DNA of 64,000 nucleotides from Paenibacillus sp. FSL R7-0345 (GCF_038595055.1 NZ_CP152002.1:4942501-5006500); one strand, 5' to 3'. Positions 8,747 to 18,390 are shown, counted from the stretch's first letter. Translations and numbers: made by a program. Notes: generated by a model from the sequence alone, not told the origin.

Positions 8747-9892
8747 TTATTTGCCGATGGCCTGATCTCTCATCACATTCTCACCGGCGGCAATCCGCGC
8801 CGAGGTCCATTTCATATCTTCCTCCGCCCAGAAGGGGTCGGAGGGCAGCAGGCCGAGCGGTAGAAATACAGAAGCGCACAGGTAGAGGCTGCCTGTATTA
8901 ATGTAGCTTTCCGCAAGATCCGGCTGATAGCCGTACACGCCCGGCCGCAGCCAGCCTTGTTCGTCCAAATTTCCCGGGAAATCCATCGTCCGTCTGATAA
9001 CAGCCGTCAGCGCGCAGCGTACCTGCTGCGGCGGCAGCGCATCCTCCAGGAAATGCTGCAGCGCCGCCTGCGACAGCAGCTGAAAAGCGCCAAAGCGGTA
9101 CACAATCGACCGCCCGGTGAACGGATACGTTCCATCCGGGCCAATCATCTTTTCCAGCACGGCAGCATACCTGCGGGCCCGTTCCATAATGACCGGCTTC
9201 AGCGCCGCATATTGTGCGGAGTCCTGCTCAAACACTGCAACTACATCCGCCAGCATCGGCTGAATGACAAAGCTGTTATAGTAATCCCAGTGGAAGTCCT
9301 TGCCGTCACCATAGACACCATCACCCTTGTACCAGTCCATGAACATATGGACCGCATAGCCTACACGCATCCGGTCGTATTCCGGATCGCCCAGAATGTA
9401 CAGGGCCGCTTCTACCATAGCGCTGAACAGAATCCAGTTGCTGCCGCTGGGCGCGGTGCGCCGGGTCTCCTTTAACGCGGTAATTACATTCGCTTTGACC
9501 CGGCTGTCGAGCCGTCCGGCGAGCTGTTTGGGCGCCCGTACCAGCGCATGGGCCAGAAAAGCGGCATCCACCAGCGGCTGGCCTTCTGTCTTGAAGTTCA
9601 TATAATCCGGGGAAGCCGGGTCGGTACCGGCATCTATCGCTTCCAGCATCAGACCGGCATAGCGGGCTCTAAGCTGCTCCTCTTCACCCTCCAGGCCCTC
9701 AAGCTCCAGCCATGGTGCCATTCCGCAGGCCAGCCGGGCAAAAGCCTCCAGGTGGGCAAACGTGCTCCGGTCTGCATGAAATTCCGTAGGAAGCTCTTCT
9801 TTTAAACGTCTGCGGCTCAAAGCATCGAGCACCGGATGTCCGATCTGAAGTAAAGTATCAAGCCAATATTTACGCTGCTCCGTAGTATTCAT
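8747..9892 (-). CDS. DUF2264 family protein, short form (381 aa)
   Basis: First gene of the operon. It aligns by eye with the N-terminal 380 residues of the long DUF2264 protein at 3810-5699 (HLEAFARLACGMAPWL, NWILFSAMVEAALY, DGVYGDGKDFHWDYYNSFV and GRSIVYRFGAF) but ends where the beta-rich half would begin. Its C-terminus (EEDMKWTSARIAAGE) reads naturally into a stop, so it looks like a genuine one-domain member and not a truncation. AAGGAAG precedes the ATG by nine bases. It is cytosolic with no signal peptide, and transcribed from the promoter at 9927-9954, divergent from the AraC gene that probably controls it. Function unknown beyond its place in a uronate-glycan locus. Confidence 0.8.
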   Translation of the reverse strand: MNTTEQRKYWLDTLLQIGHPVLDALSRRRLKEELPTEFHADRSTFAHLEAFARLACGMAPWLELEGLEGEEEQLRARYAGLMLEAIDAGTDPASPDYMNFKTEGQPLVDAAFLAHALVRAPKQLAGRLDSRVKANVITALKETRRTAPSGSNWILFSAMVEAALYILGDPEYDRMRVGYAVHMFMDWYKGDGVYGDGKDFHWDYYNSFVIQPMLADVVAVFEQDSAQYAALKPVIMERARRYAAVLEKMIGPDGTYPFTGRSIVYRFGAFQLLSQAALQHFLEDALPPQQVRCALTAVIRRTMDFPGNLDEQGWLRPGVYGYQPDLAESYINTGSLYLCASVFLPLGLLPSDPFWAEEDMKWTSARIAAGENVMRDQAIGK

Positions 9893-9926
9893 GTAAGCGC
9901 TCTTCCTTTCATTTGCACTATCTCTC

Positions 9927-9954
9927 TTTATAGTTTACTGTTGAGTTATTGCAA
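9927..9954 (-). promoter_or_regulatory. Promoter of the DUF2264/heparinase/GH88 operon
   Basis: Read on the minus strand: -35 TTGCAA (9949-9954), 16-base spacer, -10 TATAAA (9927-9932), 35 bases before the first ATG. A half-conserved cre-like match (TGTAAGCGCT, 9891-9900) overlaps the start codon, but its second half is poor. Confidence 0.6.
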
Positions 9955-10016
9955 TGTCTTTGCGATTAATGAGGTTTTATTGCGTTTATTGTGATGAATC
10001 GGAAGGGGCAGCAGGA

Positions 10017-10877
10017 ATGAAGCATTCGGAGTACTATCAGCCGTTTCAGGGGGATATTCTGGCTGGAATCGGCAATTCGCCGGTCTCTCCAACCCGAGAT
10101 TTTCATATCCATGACCACTATGAAATTTTTCTGTTTTTGGGCGGCAAGGTGAACGGGTTCGTAGAGCAGTACAGTTACCCGTTGCAGCGCGGCGATGTGC
10201 TGATTTTTAACAACCACGAAATTCATAAAATCATCAATCTGACCCAGGAGCCGTATGAACGGTTAACCATTCATTTCCGGGCCCCGCAGATCTATCCCTT
10301 CTGCACTCAGGCAACCAACCTGCTCGCCTGCTTCCAGAACCGCCAGCCCGGTGAGCATAATCTCGCGCATATGGAAGAGCCGCTGCTGAGCGAATACCTG
10401 GAGCTGTCCATGCGCCTGATTAAAACGGTAGAGCAGCCGAAATACGGCAGTGAGGTTCTTGCCCTGACTTATCTGATCCAGCTTCTCGTGCTAGTAAATG
10501 AGCTGTACACCCGCACCCGATCTGATGTTGTAACCAGTGTTATTTCACCGCATATCCAGGCAGCCATGAGCTATATTGACAGCCATCTGCAGCTGAACCT
10601 GACACTTGAGCAGATTGCCGGCGAGCTGGGTCTGGATAAATATTATCTCAGCCACATGTTCAAGCAGCAGACCGGGGGAACCCTCTACCGCTACATCCTG
10701 TTCAAAAAAATCACCCTGGCCAAGCAGCTCCTGTCCGCCGGCACCTCCGTATCCGACACCTGCTATCTGACCGGCTTCAACGATTATGCCAACTTTATCC
10801 GCACCTTTAAGAACATCACCGGCATTCCCCCGGGCAAATACGGCAAGCTGGCGGAGCGGGCTGACTGGGAAAAATAG
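10017..10877 (+). CDS. AraC-family transcriptional regulator
   Basis: A 286-residue regulator with an N-terminal cupin-like sensing domain (HIHDHYEIFLFLGG near residue 30) and a C-terminal double helix-turn-helix (about 185-280: LTLEQIAGELGLDKYYLSHMFKQQTG, then DTCYLTGFNDYANFIRTFKNITGIPPGKY). The ATG at 10017 has GGAAGGGG eight bases upstream and is preferred to the longer frame from 9954, which overlaps the divergent promoter. Regulators of this type bind sugars or oligosaccharides and activate adjacent catabolic operons; the divergent DUF2264/heparinase/GH88 operon is the obvious target. The inducer is unknown. Confidence 0.9.
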   Translation: MKHSEYYQPFQGDILAGIGNSPVSPTRDFHIHDHYEIFLFLGGKVNGFVEQYSYPLQRGDVLIFNNHEIHKIINLTQEPYERLTIHFRAPQIYPFCTQATNLLACFQNRQPGEHNLAHMEEPLLSEYLELSMRLIKTVEQPKYGSEVLALTYLIQLLVLVNELYTRTRSDVVTSVISPHIQAAMSYIDSHLQLNLTLEQIAGELGLDKYYLSHMFKQQTGGTLYRYILFKKITLAKQLLSAGTSVSDTCYLTGFNDYANFIRTFKNITGIPPGKYGKLAERADWEK

Positions 10878-10912
10878 AAAGAACAGCGCTCAGCGCGCGG
10901 TTTACTAATAAA

Positions 10913-11144
10913 CGGTGTTTACTTACACCGGGCGTGTACTGACATCCGGCGTTGGCTTACATTCGGCGTTGACTTAAACCTGCGTTGGCTCATCCAGCGC
11001 TGACTTACGTCCAGTGTTGACTTACACCCAGCGTTGGCTTACATCCAGCGCTGACTTACATTCGGCGTTTGCTTAAACCCTGCCTTTGCTTACACCTTAC
11101 GTTTGCTTGAAGCTTACGTTACTTACATCTGCCTTTGCTACGAC
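10913..11144. repeat. Tandem array of a 17-nt degenerate repeat (~14 units)
   Basis: Starting just after the AraC stop, the sequence repeats a unit close to GCGTTGRCTTACATCCA about 14 times with near-constant 17-base phasing (breaks at 10913, 10930, 10947, 10964, 10981, 10996, 11013, 11030, 11047, 11064, 11081, 11098, 11115 and 11130; three units are about 15 bases). Because 17 is not a multiple of three it is not a coding repeat. Divergence grows toward the right end. Function unknown. Confidence 0.85.
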
Positions 11145-11149
11145 CGGCA

Positions 11150-11340
11150 GTTTAACTGTATTTCGTGCAACTAAAACTGCGGAAATTCCACTCAAACACA
11201 CTTTAAGTGTAGTTCGTGCAGCTAAAACCGGCCTGCAGAGCAATTCCCCATTTTTTTCGCTTTTTTAAGTGTACAAACTACAGTTAAACTGATTGTTGGA
11301 GGTAAGTTAGCTGTTTTAGTTGTACAAAGTGCAGTTAACG
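11150..11340. repeat. Cluster of a ~26-nt dispersed intergenic repeat
   Basis: Four related copies, two in each orientation, begin near 11152, 11201, 11265 and 11311. The forward consensus is close to TTTAACTGYAGTTYGTGCA followed by ACTAAAAC. The same family recurs at 25560-25775. Opposed copies could pair as long imperfect hairpins. Confidence 0.75.
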
Positions 11341-11376
11341 GCGGTCGTAACACGCCCATCAGTCTGAACAGTCAGC

Positions 11377-11567
11377 AACTTAGCAACTCTCCAGCTCAAC
11401 AACCCAACAACTCTCTAACTCCCCAACTCACTGACTTATCAACTCTCCAACTCAATAACTCACCAACCCAGCAACTCACCAACTCAGCAACTCACCAATC
11501 CAGCTACTCAACAACCCAGCTACTCAGCAACTCAGCAACTCGGCAATCGCCAACCCAGCAACTCAGC
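11377..11567. repeat. 8-nt tandem repeat array (~24 units)
   Basis: 191 bases read as about 24 consecutive octamers of consensus AACTCAGC, with variants AACTCACC, AACCCAGC and AACTCTCC; only one unit is 7 bases. The phase holds almost without gaps, which points to slippage. It lies between the AraC gene and the terminator of the GH59-like gene, where no gene is seen. Confidence 0.85.
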
Positions 11568-11650
11568 CATGACAGTCCTTCGACAGGCTCATTCTATAGC
11601 AGATAGCCATTCCGGCACTTGGCACCGCAGCCCCATTCAATACTCTGTTC

Positions 11651-11686
11651 AAAAAACACGGCAGCCTGCGCTATTGCAGGCTGCCG
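11651..11686 (-). terminator. Terminator of the GH59-like gene
   Basis: CGGCAGCCTGC (11659-11669) pairs perfectly with GCAGGCTGCCG (11676-11686) around a six-base loop; read on the minus strand it is followed by TGTTTTTTG. Confidence 0.9.
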
Positions 11687-11702
11687 GTTCTTTCATGCAT
11701 TC

Positions 11703-14700
11703 CTACTGCTGCTTCAGCAGGTTGTAAATCACCTGCGCACTTTCGGCGCGGGTCATCAGTGCCTGCGGAGCAAACTGCCGGCTGCCGCGTCCCTGCAGAA
11801 GTCCTGCCTCTACAGCGATGCTTACGGCCTCCTGTGCCCAGCCGCTGATTTCCGGCTGATCACTGAACAATCCGGCAGAAGCTGCCTGTGCCTTCTCTCC
11901 CTGCAGATACTCGTAAGCCCGCACAACCATCACAGCCATTTCCTCCCGGGTAATGCTGCTGTCCGGAACGAAGGTATCTGCTGTTCGTCCCAGTACAATA
12001 CCCGCCTGATTAACGGCAGCAATGCTGTCAGCATACCAGACACCAGTCTTAACATCCTGGAATGCCGGAGTGCTTCCATCCGCAGCCTCCAGGCCGAGCG
12101 CCCGGGCGAGCATCGCCGCGAACTGCGCTCTTGTCACTTGCCCCTGCGGTGCAAACTCCGTCGCGGAAATGCCTTCAATAATATGTCTGGCCGCCAGCGA
12201 CTTGATTACGCTGTTAGCCCACATGCTGCTGCCCACATCGGCGAAGCTCTTGTCATATTGCAGCACCGCATATTGGCTGAAATGATTCACTGTCGCTGTC
12301 ATTTTGCCGTTCTTCAGCGTGCCGCCAACATACTGGATGCTTCCATCCCCGGCGATATAATATACGCCAAGCAGATCAGGGTTCGCATCCGAGTCAACAT
12401 TGAAGGTCAGACGCAGCGGCACATCAAACGCTGTTACCTTTGTAGCAGTACCGTCTGCAGCAACAGTCTCCAGGCTGAAGCTGATTACCTCCCCTGCTGC
12501 AGTCAAGCGGAGTGAGCTGTCCGCAGCCTTATTGTTGATCAGCTGCTCCGCAGCCGCCGCCGGTGTCTTCAGACCATTCAGCCTGATACGAACCTGATCG
12601 GCCTGTGCCTGCCCTGCTGCAGCCTTCTCAACAATGCTCTTCAGCGCATCAGGAGTGAATTCCACAGCAGCATTGCTCCAGGCCAGACGCAAGGTATTGC
12701 TGCCGGTCAAGCCCTGAATGCCTGCCGGAAGCACGACGGATTCTGTACCTTCAGCCAGCTGAACCGTAACGGCTCCGTCTGCAGCAGCAGGAATATCCTT
12801 CTGCTCCAGGGTCCGCACAGTCTGCACTGCTGGAGTTGGTGTTGGCGTAGCCGCCACCGGTGGTGCAGTCTGCACAGGCGCATCCGTCGGTGCAGAGGTA
12901 GGTGTCGGCGAAGGCGTCGGAGTTGGTGTCGGTTCCGTTACCGGCGGCTGCTCTTTCTCAGCAACCGTTACGGTTCTGATAACCTCAGCTGCCGCATTAC
13001 CGGCCGAATCACTCACATTATAATGATAGAGATAAGTGCCGGCTTGCGTGGTATCCAGCACAGCTACCGGCTGGCCGCCCTTCGTAATGGTCGCTATAAT
13101 CTGACCGGTAAGATCCCCATCCCGGTCATCCTCTGCCGTCGCACCGGCATCGGTATACGCTGCACCGTTCTCCAGCTCTACAGCTGGCTCACCAAGCAGG
13201 GTAATAACCGGTTTGACCGTATCCGGGTCTTCGGCTACAACCACTGTTCTCGTTACTTCCAGCGCCTTGTTGCCTGCGGCATCACTGACGTTGTAGTGGA
13301 AGGTGTAGACATCCGCTTTAGCCGTATCGATCTCTGTCAGCCCATATACCTCGCTGCTGACCGTGGTGACGATCCGCTCTGTCAGATCACCGTCTACCTC
13401 GTCGGTAGCTGTTGCCCCGGCATCTGTATATTCCGAGCCAAGCTTAACATTGACTGTCCGATCACCGTTAAGTGTAATAACCGGTGGTATTACATCCGGC
13501 TCCGGCAAGGTAATCGTACCGCTGGCCGAACCCGAAGCCAGGGCTTCACCTTTGCTTAGCGTTACAGTAAAACTGAAGCTTCCCGCGGTGTCCTTAGTCG
13601 CTTCCTGGAAAGCAGTAAGGGTCACGTCTCCCAGTGTCACGCCTGTTTCACTCAGGCCGTTCAGCCCGGAGATCGTCTGCTGCAGCCAGGCCTGCACAGC
13701 TTCTTCACTGTTGGCAGCTTCCTTTTTCACATGAAAAGCCGCTCCCTCAATAATGCTCTTGGCCTCGTTCACGGCCAGCTCATTGGCAACAATGGTCTTA
13801 TCTCTGGCGATAGCCACATAGCTGACCAGCGCAGCCTGATTGCCTGAATATGTGTTGTTAATTGTATACTTCACCGTTCCGTTTACCGGCAGGGTGAAAT
13901 CATGGTTCAGCATAACACCGTTCGGTCCCGCAACCAGTCCGGTGCGAACCGTTTCTGTAACCGGTTTGCCTTCAGCATCGTTATAGCTGACGGTAATATC
14001 CATCGTGCGGTTGGCGTTACTCCACCAGTCCCTATGGAAGGAAGTAACGGTATACTTACCGGCCTCCAGCGGGAACAGGTACACCAGCGGATTGTTTCTG
14101 GTATTGGAGCCGTAGACCCCGGTCTGCGATTTATCCGTGGTAACCACCGCACCTCCGAGCCCTTTCATCCCGTAATTTGCTCCGGTGTTGGTATGCCCCC
14201 AAACGGTATCTCCGGTTGAGAGCTGATCCGCCTGCTCATTCAGCAGACCTGCACCAACCAACTCCTTAACAACGGTATAAGGCGGAGTATCCCCTTCCGC
14301 AGCTACGCCCGGATCCACGAAATAAACCAGACCCTGTGGCACAACCTCTACATAAACAACCGTTTTGAGGTTGCCGTACGTACCGGTAACCGCCACTCTG
14401 TCATATGGCGTATCAAAGCTGACTTCAGCCGTGTTCCACTTCACGGTTACAGGCAGCTTGCTGCCGTCCGCCCGTGTCGCTTCCACCTGCTGCGGAAGAA
14501 CAGGCAGATTGCCGGCATAGGTCGCGGTATCCGGCAGAACAGCCAGCTCCCGCAGATCGCCCGTGGTCAGCTGATTCTGCGCCGAGACCAGACGCGCAGT
14601 CAGCTGTGAGGCACCTTCCTGGTCCAGCCGGTAAGCTGCCGCATCAGCCAGTGCATCCTCGGCACTGTCCAGCGCAGCTGTGAACAGCTGCCAGTCTGCC

Positions 14701-17700
14701 TCGGCATATTCGTCCAGCTTCACCGTTTCCTTCGCTGCACTCACCGCTGCGGCAAGCGCTGCCGTATCCGGCGAGCCCTGTACTTCCCCGGAGACAACTG
14801 CTACGGCATCCACAAGCAGTGTGCCGCTGAGCACCTTAATCTGTACCGTATGCTGGCCGTATTTCAGCCCGCGCAGCGCATAGGTCTGATAAAGCTCCTT
14901 CGAGGCCATCGTTTCCGCTGACTGCACAGCAGTCTTCCCGTCCACTGTCACTTCGAGCTTCGCTGATCCGTCATTTGGCCCCAGAATATCCAGCCCGGTG
15001 CCTTCAAACGTATACGTAAGCACCGCTCCTGCCTCCTGGCTGGTGGATGTGGAACGCTGATAGATGAACATGCCGGCGCCGTTGGCATGATTCCAGTTTC
15101 CGCTGTAGGACAGCTTAGGATTCGCACCCGCAGCCAAATCGTACATTTCCAGATTGTCCAGCAGCTCGGAATAGTACGGTGCATAACCATCCACTGTCTC
15201 CACCTTCAGATTGTCGAACCGGACATGATAATATCCGCTGGCCAAGTCAACACGGCCGGACAGTTCCGGAGCCGGATCGGTATAAGCAGCCAGCTTCACC
15301 CCGTCCAGATAGGCGGTAATGGTGCTGCCGGCAACCTGGACAGCAAGGTTATGCCAGGCGTCATACGCTGTATTGAAGCCTTCGATTTTCACGCCGCCGG
15401 TCCCTGTCGCCGCATTTCCGCTGGCCACAGCCCCGCCGTTCACCAGCAGCTGCCAGCCGCCGTCGAACCAGAATTTCAGCACATATGGCGTACCGCCAAT
15501 GGTGTGCGAGCTGCCGCCCCCCTGATAACGGGCACCAATTGCCGCGTAATTAGCACTTCCCTCAGTGCTGTTATGCTCAAATGAAACGTCTATGCTGGCT
15601 TTGTAGTTCGTCCAGCGGTTATCACCGATCGCAGTCACCGGATCGCCGCCGTTCCAGGTGCCGCCAAGGCCCATAATGCTGCGGTCGAGCTGCTGGCGGA
15701 GAACATAATTATCCGATCCGTCCGGCAGGTAAGCTTCAAATGCTCCGTTACGGTCATGGGTATAGCGCGGAATGGCGCCTTTTGATCCGCCGCGGGAGTC
15801 GATATAACTCTCGGTGCCTGATGCTTTTCCGTCTGCCCCGATCTTAATGACTGTCCGGTCCGAATAATCAAAATCATCGGCATACAGGAACTTGTCTCCG
15901 GTATCCGGCACCGCTCCTGTTGCATCCGTATCCAGCACTGTCCGTTCTCCTTCCACAGGCAGCGGGGTATTATATTCGGCTTTGTCCTTAGTATCCAGCG
16001 TGGTTACGGTTACCGTTGAATACGGCTTCACTTTAACGGTGTACACACCGCCGCCGTCTGCGGCCACAGCGCCGAGATACTGCATGTAATTGCTGTTGAA
16101 CGCTTCTCCGGCATCAGCCGCGCGGGTCTCCCATACCTCCAGGGAAGGATTACCGGTGTAAGCCATATTGACGGCCTGCAGCTTGTAGGTTTTGGTGTAC
16201 TCGCTGTCATTTACAATGACGGTCGAGAAATCGGTTTTGTCAGGGGCCGCAAGCGTAATATAGCTTGGTGTCCCGTTGCGCCCGTTGACCGGATTGGTTC
16301 CTGTCGCACCGGTGGAGCTGGCCTTGGGAACGGCTCTCCAGATGCCGGCTGTATTGTCTTCATTTTCCCAGCCCAGCTGAGCGAACCGGCTGTAGTGCTG
16401 CAAAATCACCAGCCCGGCGTCATAGTGAATCCAGCCTGACCAAGGGTCGCGTGCGCTGACCAGCTCCTTGAAGGAATATTGCCCGCCTTCATAAAAGGAG
16501 CCGATTGCCGGCTGGTAAATAAAATGGGTACGGCGTGAATTCACAAATCCTTTAATGATCGTATTGCTCATTTCCAGCGGACCGCCTACTCCGCCGATTC
16601 CCGTTCCGGGCGTTGTCGGGTCCTTCACATTATTATTGGGACGGAACGCCGAATTACTGAAAGTGGCCTGTGCCTCACTATTCCAGATTTCAATGTCATA
16701 CTGCTCGGCAAGCTTTTTGAAATTGCCTGCGGCATCATCATCGGTGTTGTAATGGTATCCGGCAATCGGCACAGCATTACGCAGCGACTCATCGCTTACC
16801 ATGGCACTGCCGAAGGAGCCTATGCCGACCTCATCGGAGATAACCACCTGAATCCGGTTATACAGTGCCTGCTCCTCTGCACTGGCAAAACCCTCATTAT
16901 CGCTCTTTACCTTTTCCGCATACTGCTTGGTCCACTCGATATCCGGAGCGTGCTCGTTAATGTACGGGTTAACGTAGTTGGTCATGTAGCCGTACTGGCG
17001 GTAAGCCTCCAGAATCGTGTTTTTGTACCAGGTATAGATTTTGTCGTTGTTATCCGCCCAGGCCGGAGCGCTCCAGCGCAGGATGCTGACCTTCAAGTCC
17101 GGATTAACGGCCTTCGCATCGGCTGCCAGCTGAAAGCCGGGATGGCGCTTGACGTTAACCTGCTCATCCGCTGTGCGCATCGTAGCCGGATCAGGTCCGG
17201 TGGAATTGTTACGGTCGTTGCCCATTTCAATTTTGACATGGGTCATAAGCGGATGCTCTCCGCCGAACAGGATTTGCAGCATTTCCGCATACTTTTCCGG
17301 CTGCTCTGACTTGTAATCCATCAGTAGCGCACTGGTGCTGTTGGCACTTAGTACGCCGAAGCCCTTAAACGTAAGACCGTGCTCATTGTCAGCCTGAATA
17401 TCGTTGCCGTTCAGCAGAACCTGCACCATGGAGGCCGCATTCTGGCGGGCATCGTCAAGGATCGACTTGATGCCGCCTTCGGCAATGGCGAACCAGCTGA
17501 GGAGCGGCTTTTCACCGGAGATATAAGCATACGTCAATGTCATAGGAACGCTGGTGTCTGCATCGGCGGGTACGGTAAACTCGCCTGAGTTGATTTTGGA
17601 CGCATTGACATTGAACTGGCTCAGTGACAAGGTGTGCTTGCCGCCGCTTGTGTCCTGGTACTCGATCCGCGGCTCGATGACCCGCGAACGGCTGCCGTAC

Positions 17701-18359
17701 CAGTCGTAGAAGCCGCTGCTCAGCGTATAGGTTCCGGCTTCAAGCGCTTCAAGCTGGTATACGATATTATCGTTAGCAGCACGTACACCGACTACCCACA
17801 CAGATGGATCTGTAGCCGGATCGGTGTGTCCCCCGTCCTTGGAATTTTTGATCTTCTGCACGGAGTCGTCGAAGCCCCAGGCCGTCGTGCCGCTGACAAA
17901 GCGCTGATCCGGTGCCTGGTTGATCAGGCTGCCCCCGCTGAGGGCTTTGACCGCTTCATACAGCGGGGAAGCCGTGGGCCCGTTCCCCACCGAGTCTCCG
18001 CCCCTGCCGCTGTCCACAAAATAGGCCAGCGGATAATCCGCGGGAGGAATGACCAGAGCACTGGCGGTAACAGGGCCGCTGGCCGTTGTTCCGCTTACCG
18101 TTACCGTTTCGTAAGGTACTGCGAACGTGTCTTCCCCGATCTTCCAGCTGACATCCGTACTGCTGCCTCCGATATTAACGCTGGCTGGCAGATTGGTGCC
18201 CGCCGCATTCTTTGCCCCCATATAAGCAGCTGCATAGACGTTATCTGCCGTTGCAGCAGATGCGGTCGGCTGGCCAGGCCCCGGAAACATTCCGAGCACG
18301 AGCGTGGCCGTCATCAGGATGGAAAAAAGCTTTTTGCCGGATGCTGGCTTTCTGTTCAT
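11703..18359 (-). CDS. Giant secreted GH59-like glycosidase with SLH cell-wall anchor (2218 aa)
   Basis: Order of parts: signal peptide (1-36); a beta-rich module (about 110-296); a GH59/galactocerebrosidase-like (beta/alpha)8 domain (about 329-661: GFGVLSANSTSALLMDY, HVKIEMGNDRN, LRWSAPAW) with candidate acid/base Glu in YINEHAP (~466) and nucleophile Glu in EIWNSEAQ (~558); a lectin-like module (820-1053); a second sandwich (1060-1196); a FIVAR-like helical segment; an Ig-like domain (1275-1340); a second copy of the N-terminal module (1343-1520); two DUF5011/HYR-like Ig domains (1623-1800); a Pro/Thr linker (1803-1853); a beta domain; and three SLH repeats (from ~2036, 2100 and 2165). SLH repeats hold proteins on pyruvylated wall polymer, so this is surface-bound. 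The family suggests a beta-galactoside-type substrate. It follows the sugar ABC operon and has its own cre-like site and terminators on both sides. Confidence 0.85.
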   Translation of the reverse strand: MNRKPASGKKLFSILMTATLVLGMFPGPGQPTASAATADNVYAAAYMGAKNAAGTNLPASVNIGGSSTDVSWKIGEDTFAVPYETVTVSGTTASGPVTASALVIPPADYPLAYFVDSGRGGDSVGNGPTASPLYEAVKALSGGSLINQAPDQRFVSGTTAWGFDDSVQKIKNSKDGGHTDPATDPSVWVVGVRAANDNIVYQLEALEAGTYTLSSGFYDWYGSRSRVIEPRIEYQDTSGGKHTLSLSQFNVNASKINSGEFTVPADADTSVPMTLTYAYISGEKPLLSWFAIAEGGIKSILDDARQNAASMVQVLLNGNDIQADNEHGLTFKGFGVLSANSTSALLMDYKSEQPEKYAEMLQILFGGEHPLMTHVKIEMGNDRNNSTGPDPATMRTADEQVNVKRHPGFQLAADAKAVNPDLKVSILRWSAPAWADNNDKIYTWYKNTILEAYRQYGYMTNYVNPYINEHAPDIEWTKQYAEKVKSDNEGFASAEEQALYNRIQVVISDEVGIGSFGSAMVSDESLRNAVPIAGYHYNTDDDAAGNFKKLAEQYDIEIWNSEAQATFSNSAFRPNNNVKDPTTPGTGIGGVGGPLEMSNTIIKGFVNSRRTHFIYQPAIGSFYEGGQYSFKELVSARDPWSGWIHYDAGLVILQHYSRFAQLGWENEDNTAGIWRAVPKASSTGATGTNPVNGRNGTPSYITLAAPDKTDFSTVIVNDSEYTKTYKLQAVNMAYTGNPSLEVWETRAADAGEAFNSNYMQYLGAVAADGGGVYTVKVKPYSTVTVTTLDTKDKAEYNTPLPVEGERTVLDTDATGAVPDTGDKFLYADDFDYSDRTVIKIGADGKASGTESYIDSRGGSKGAIPRYTHDRNGAFEAYLPDGSDNYVLRQQLDRSIMGLGGTWNGGDPVTAIGDNRWTNYKASIDVSFEHNSTEGSANYAAIGARYQGGGSSHTIGGTPYVLKFWFDGGWQLLVNGGAVASGNAATGTGGVKIEGFNTAYDAWHNLAVQVAGSTITAYLDGVKLAAYTDPAPELSGRVDLASGYYHVRFDNLKVETVDGYAPYYSELLDNLEMYDLAAGANPKLSYSGNWNHANGAGMFIYQRSTSTSQEAGAVLTYTFEGTGLDILGPNDGSAKLEVTVDGKTAVQSAETMASKELYQTYALRGLKYGQHTVQIKVLSGTLLVDAVAVVSGEVQGSPDTAALAAAVSAAKETVKLDEYAEADWQLFTAALDSAEDALADAAAYRLDQEGASQLTARLVSAQNQLTTGDLRELAVLPDTATYAGNLPVLPQQVEATRADGSKLPVTVKWNTAEVSFDTPYDRVAVTGTYGNLKTVVYVEVVPQGLVYFVDPGVAAEGDTPPYTVVKELVGAGLLNEQADQLSTGDTVWGHTNTGANYGMKGLGGAVVTTDKSQTGVYGSNTRNNPLVYLFPLEAGKYTVTSFHRDWWSNANRTMDITVSYNDAEGKPVTETVRTGLVAGPNGVMLNHDFTLPVNGTVKYTINNTYSGNQAALVSYVAIARDKTIVANELAVNEAKSIIEGAAFHVKKEAANSEEAVQAWLQQTISGLNGLSETGVTLGDVTLTAFQEATKDTAGSFSFTVTLSKGEALASGSASGTITLPEPDVIPPVITLNGDRTVNVKLGSEYTDAGATATDEVDGDLTERIVTTVSSEVYGLTEIDTAKADVYTFHYNVSDAAGNKALEVTRTVVVAEDPDTVKPVITLLGEPAVELENGAAYTDAGATAEDDRDGDLTGQIIATITKGGQPVAVLDTTQAGTYLYHYNVSDSAGNAAAEVIRTVTVAEKEQPPVTEPTPTPTPSPTPTSAPTDAPVQTAPPVAATPTPTPAVQTVRTLEQKDIPAAADGAVTVQLAEGTESVVLPAGIQGLTGSNTLRLAWSNAAVEFTPDALKSIVEKAAAGQAQADQVRIRLNGLKTPAAAAEQLINNKAADSSLRLTAAGEVISFSLETVAADGTATKVTAFDVPLRLTFNVDSDANPDLLGVYYIAGDGSIQYVGGTLKNGKMTATVNHFSQYAVLQYDKSFADVGSSMWANSVIKSLAARHIIEGISATEFAPQGQVTRAQFAAMLARALGLEAADGSTPAFQDVKTGVWYADSIAAVNQAGIVLGRTADTFVPDSSITREEMAVMVVRAYEYLQGEKAQAASAGLFSDQPEISGWAQEAVSIAVEAGLLQGRGSRQFAPQALMTRAESAQVIYNLLKQQ

Positions 18360-18390
18360 TCACTTGTCCTCCTTCATTCATCTAAAGTAA

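Noticed and set aside
10913..11567. CRISPR array
   Set aside because: The repeats are contiguous 17-nt and 8-nt units with no unique spacers, and there are no cas genes.
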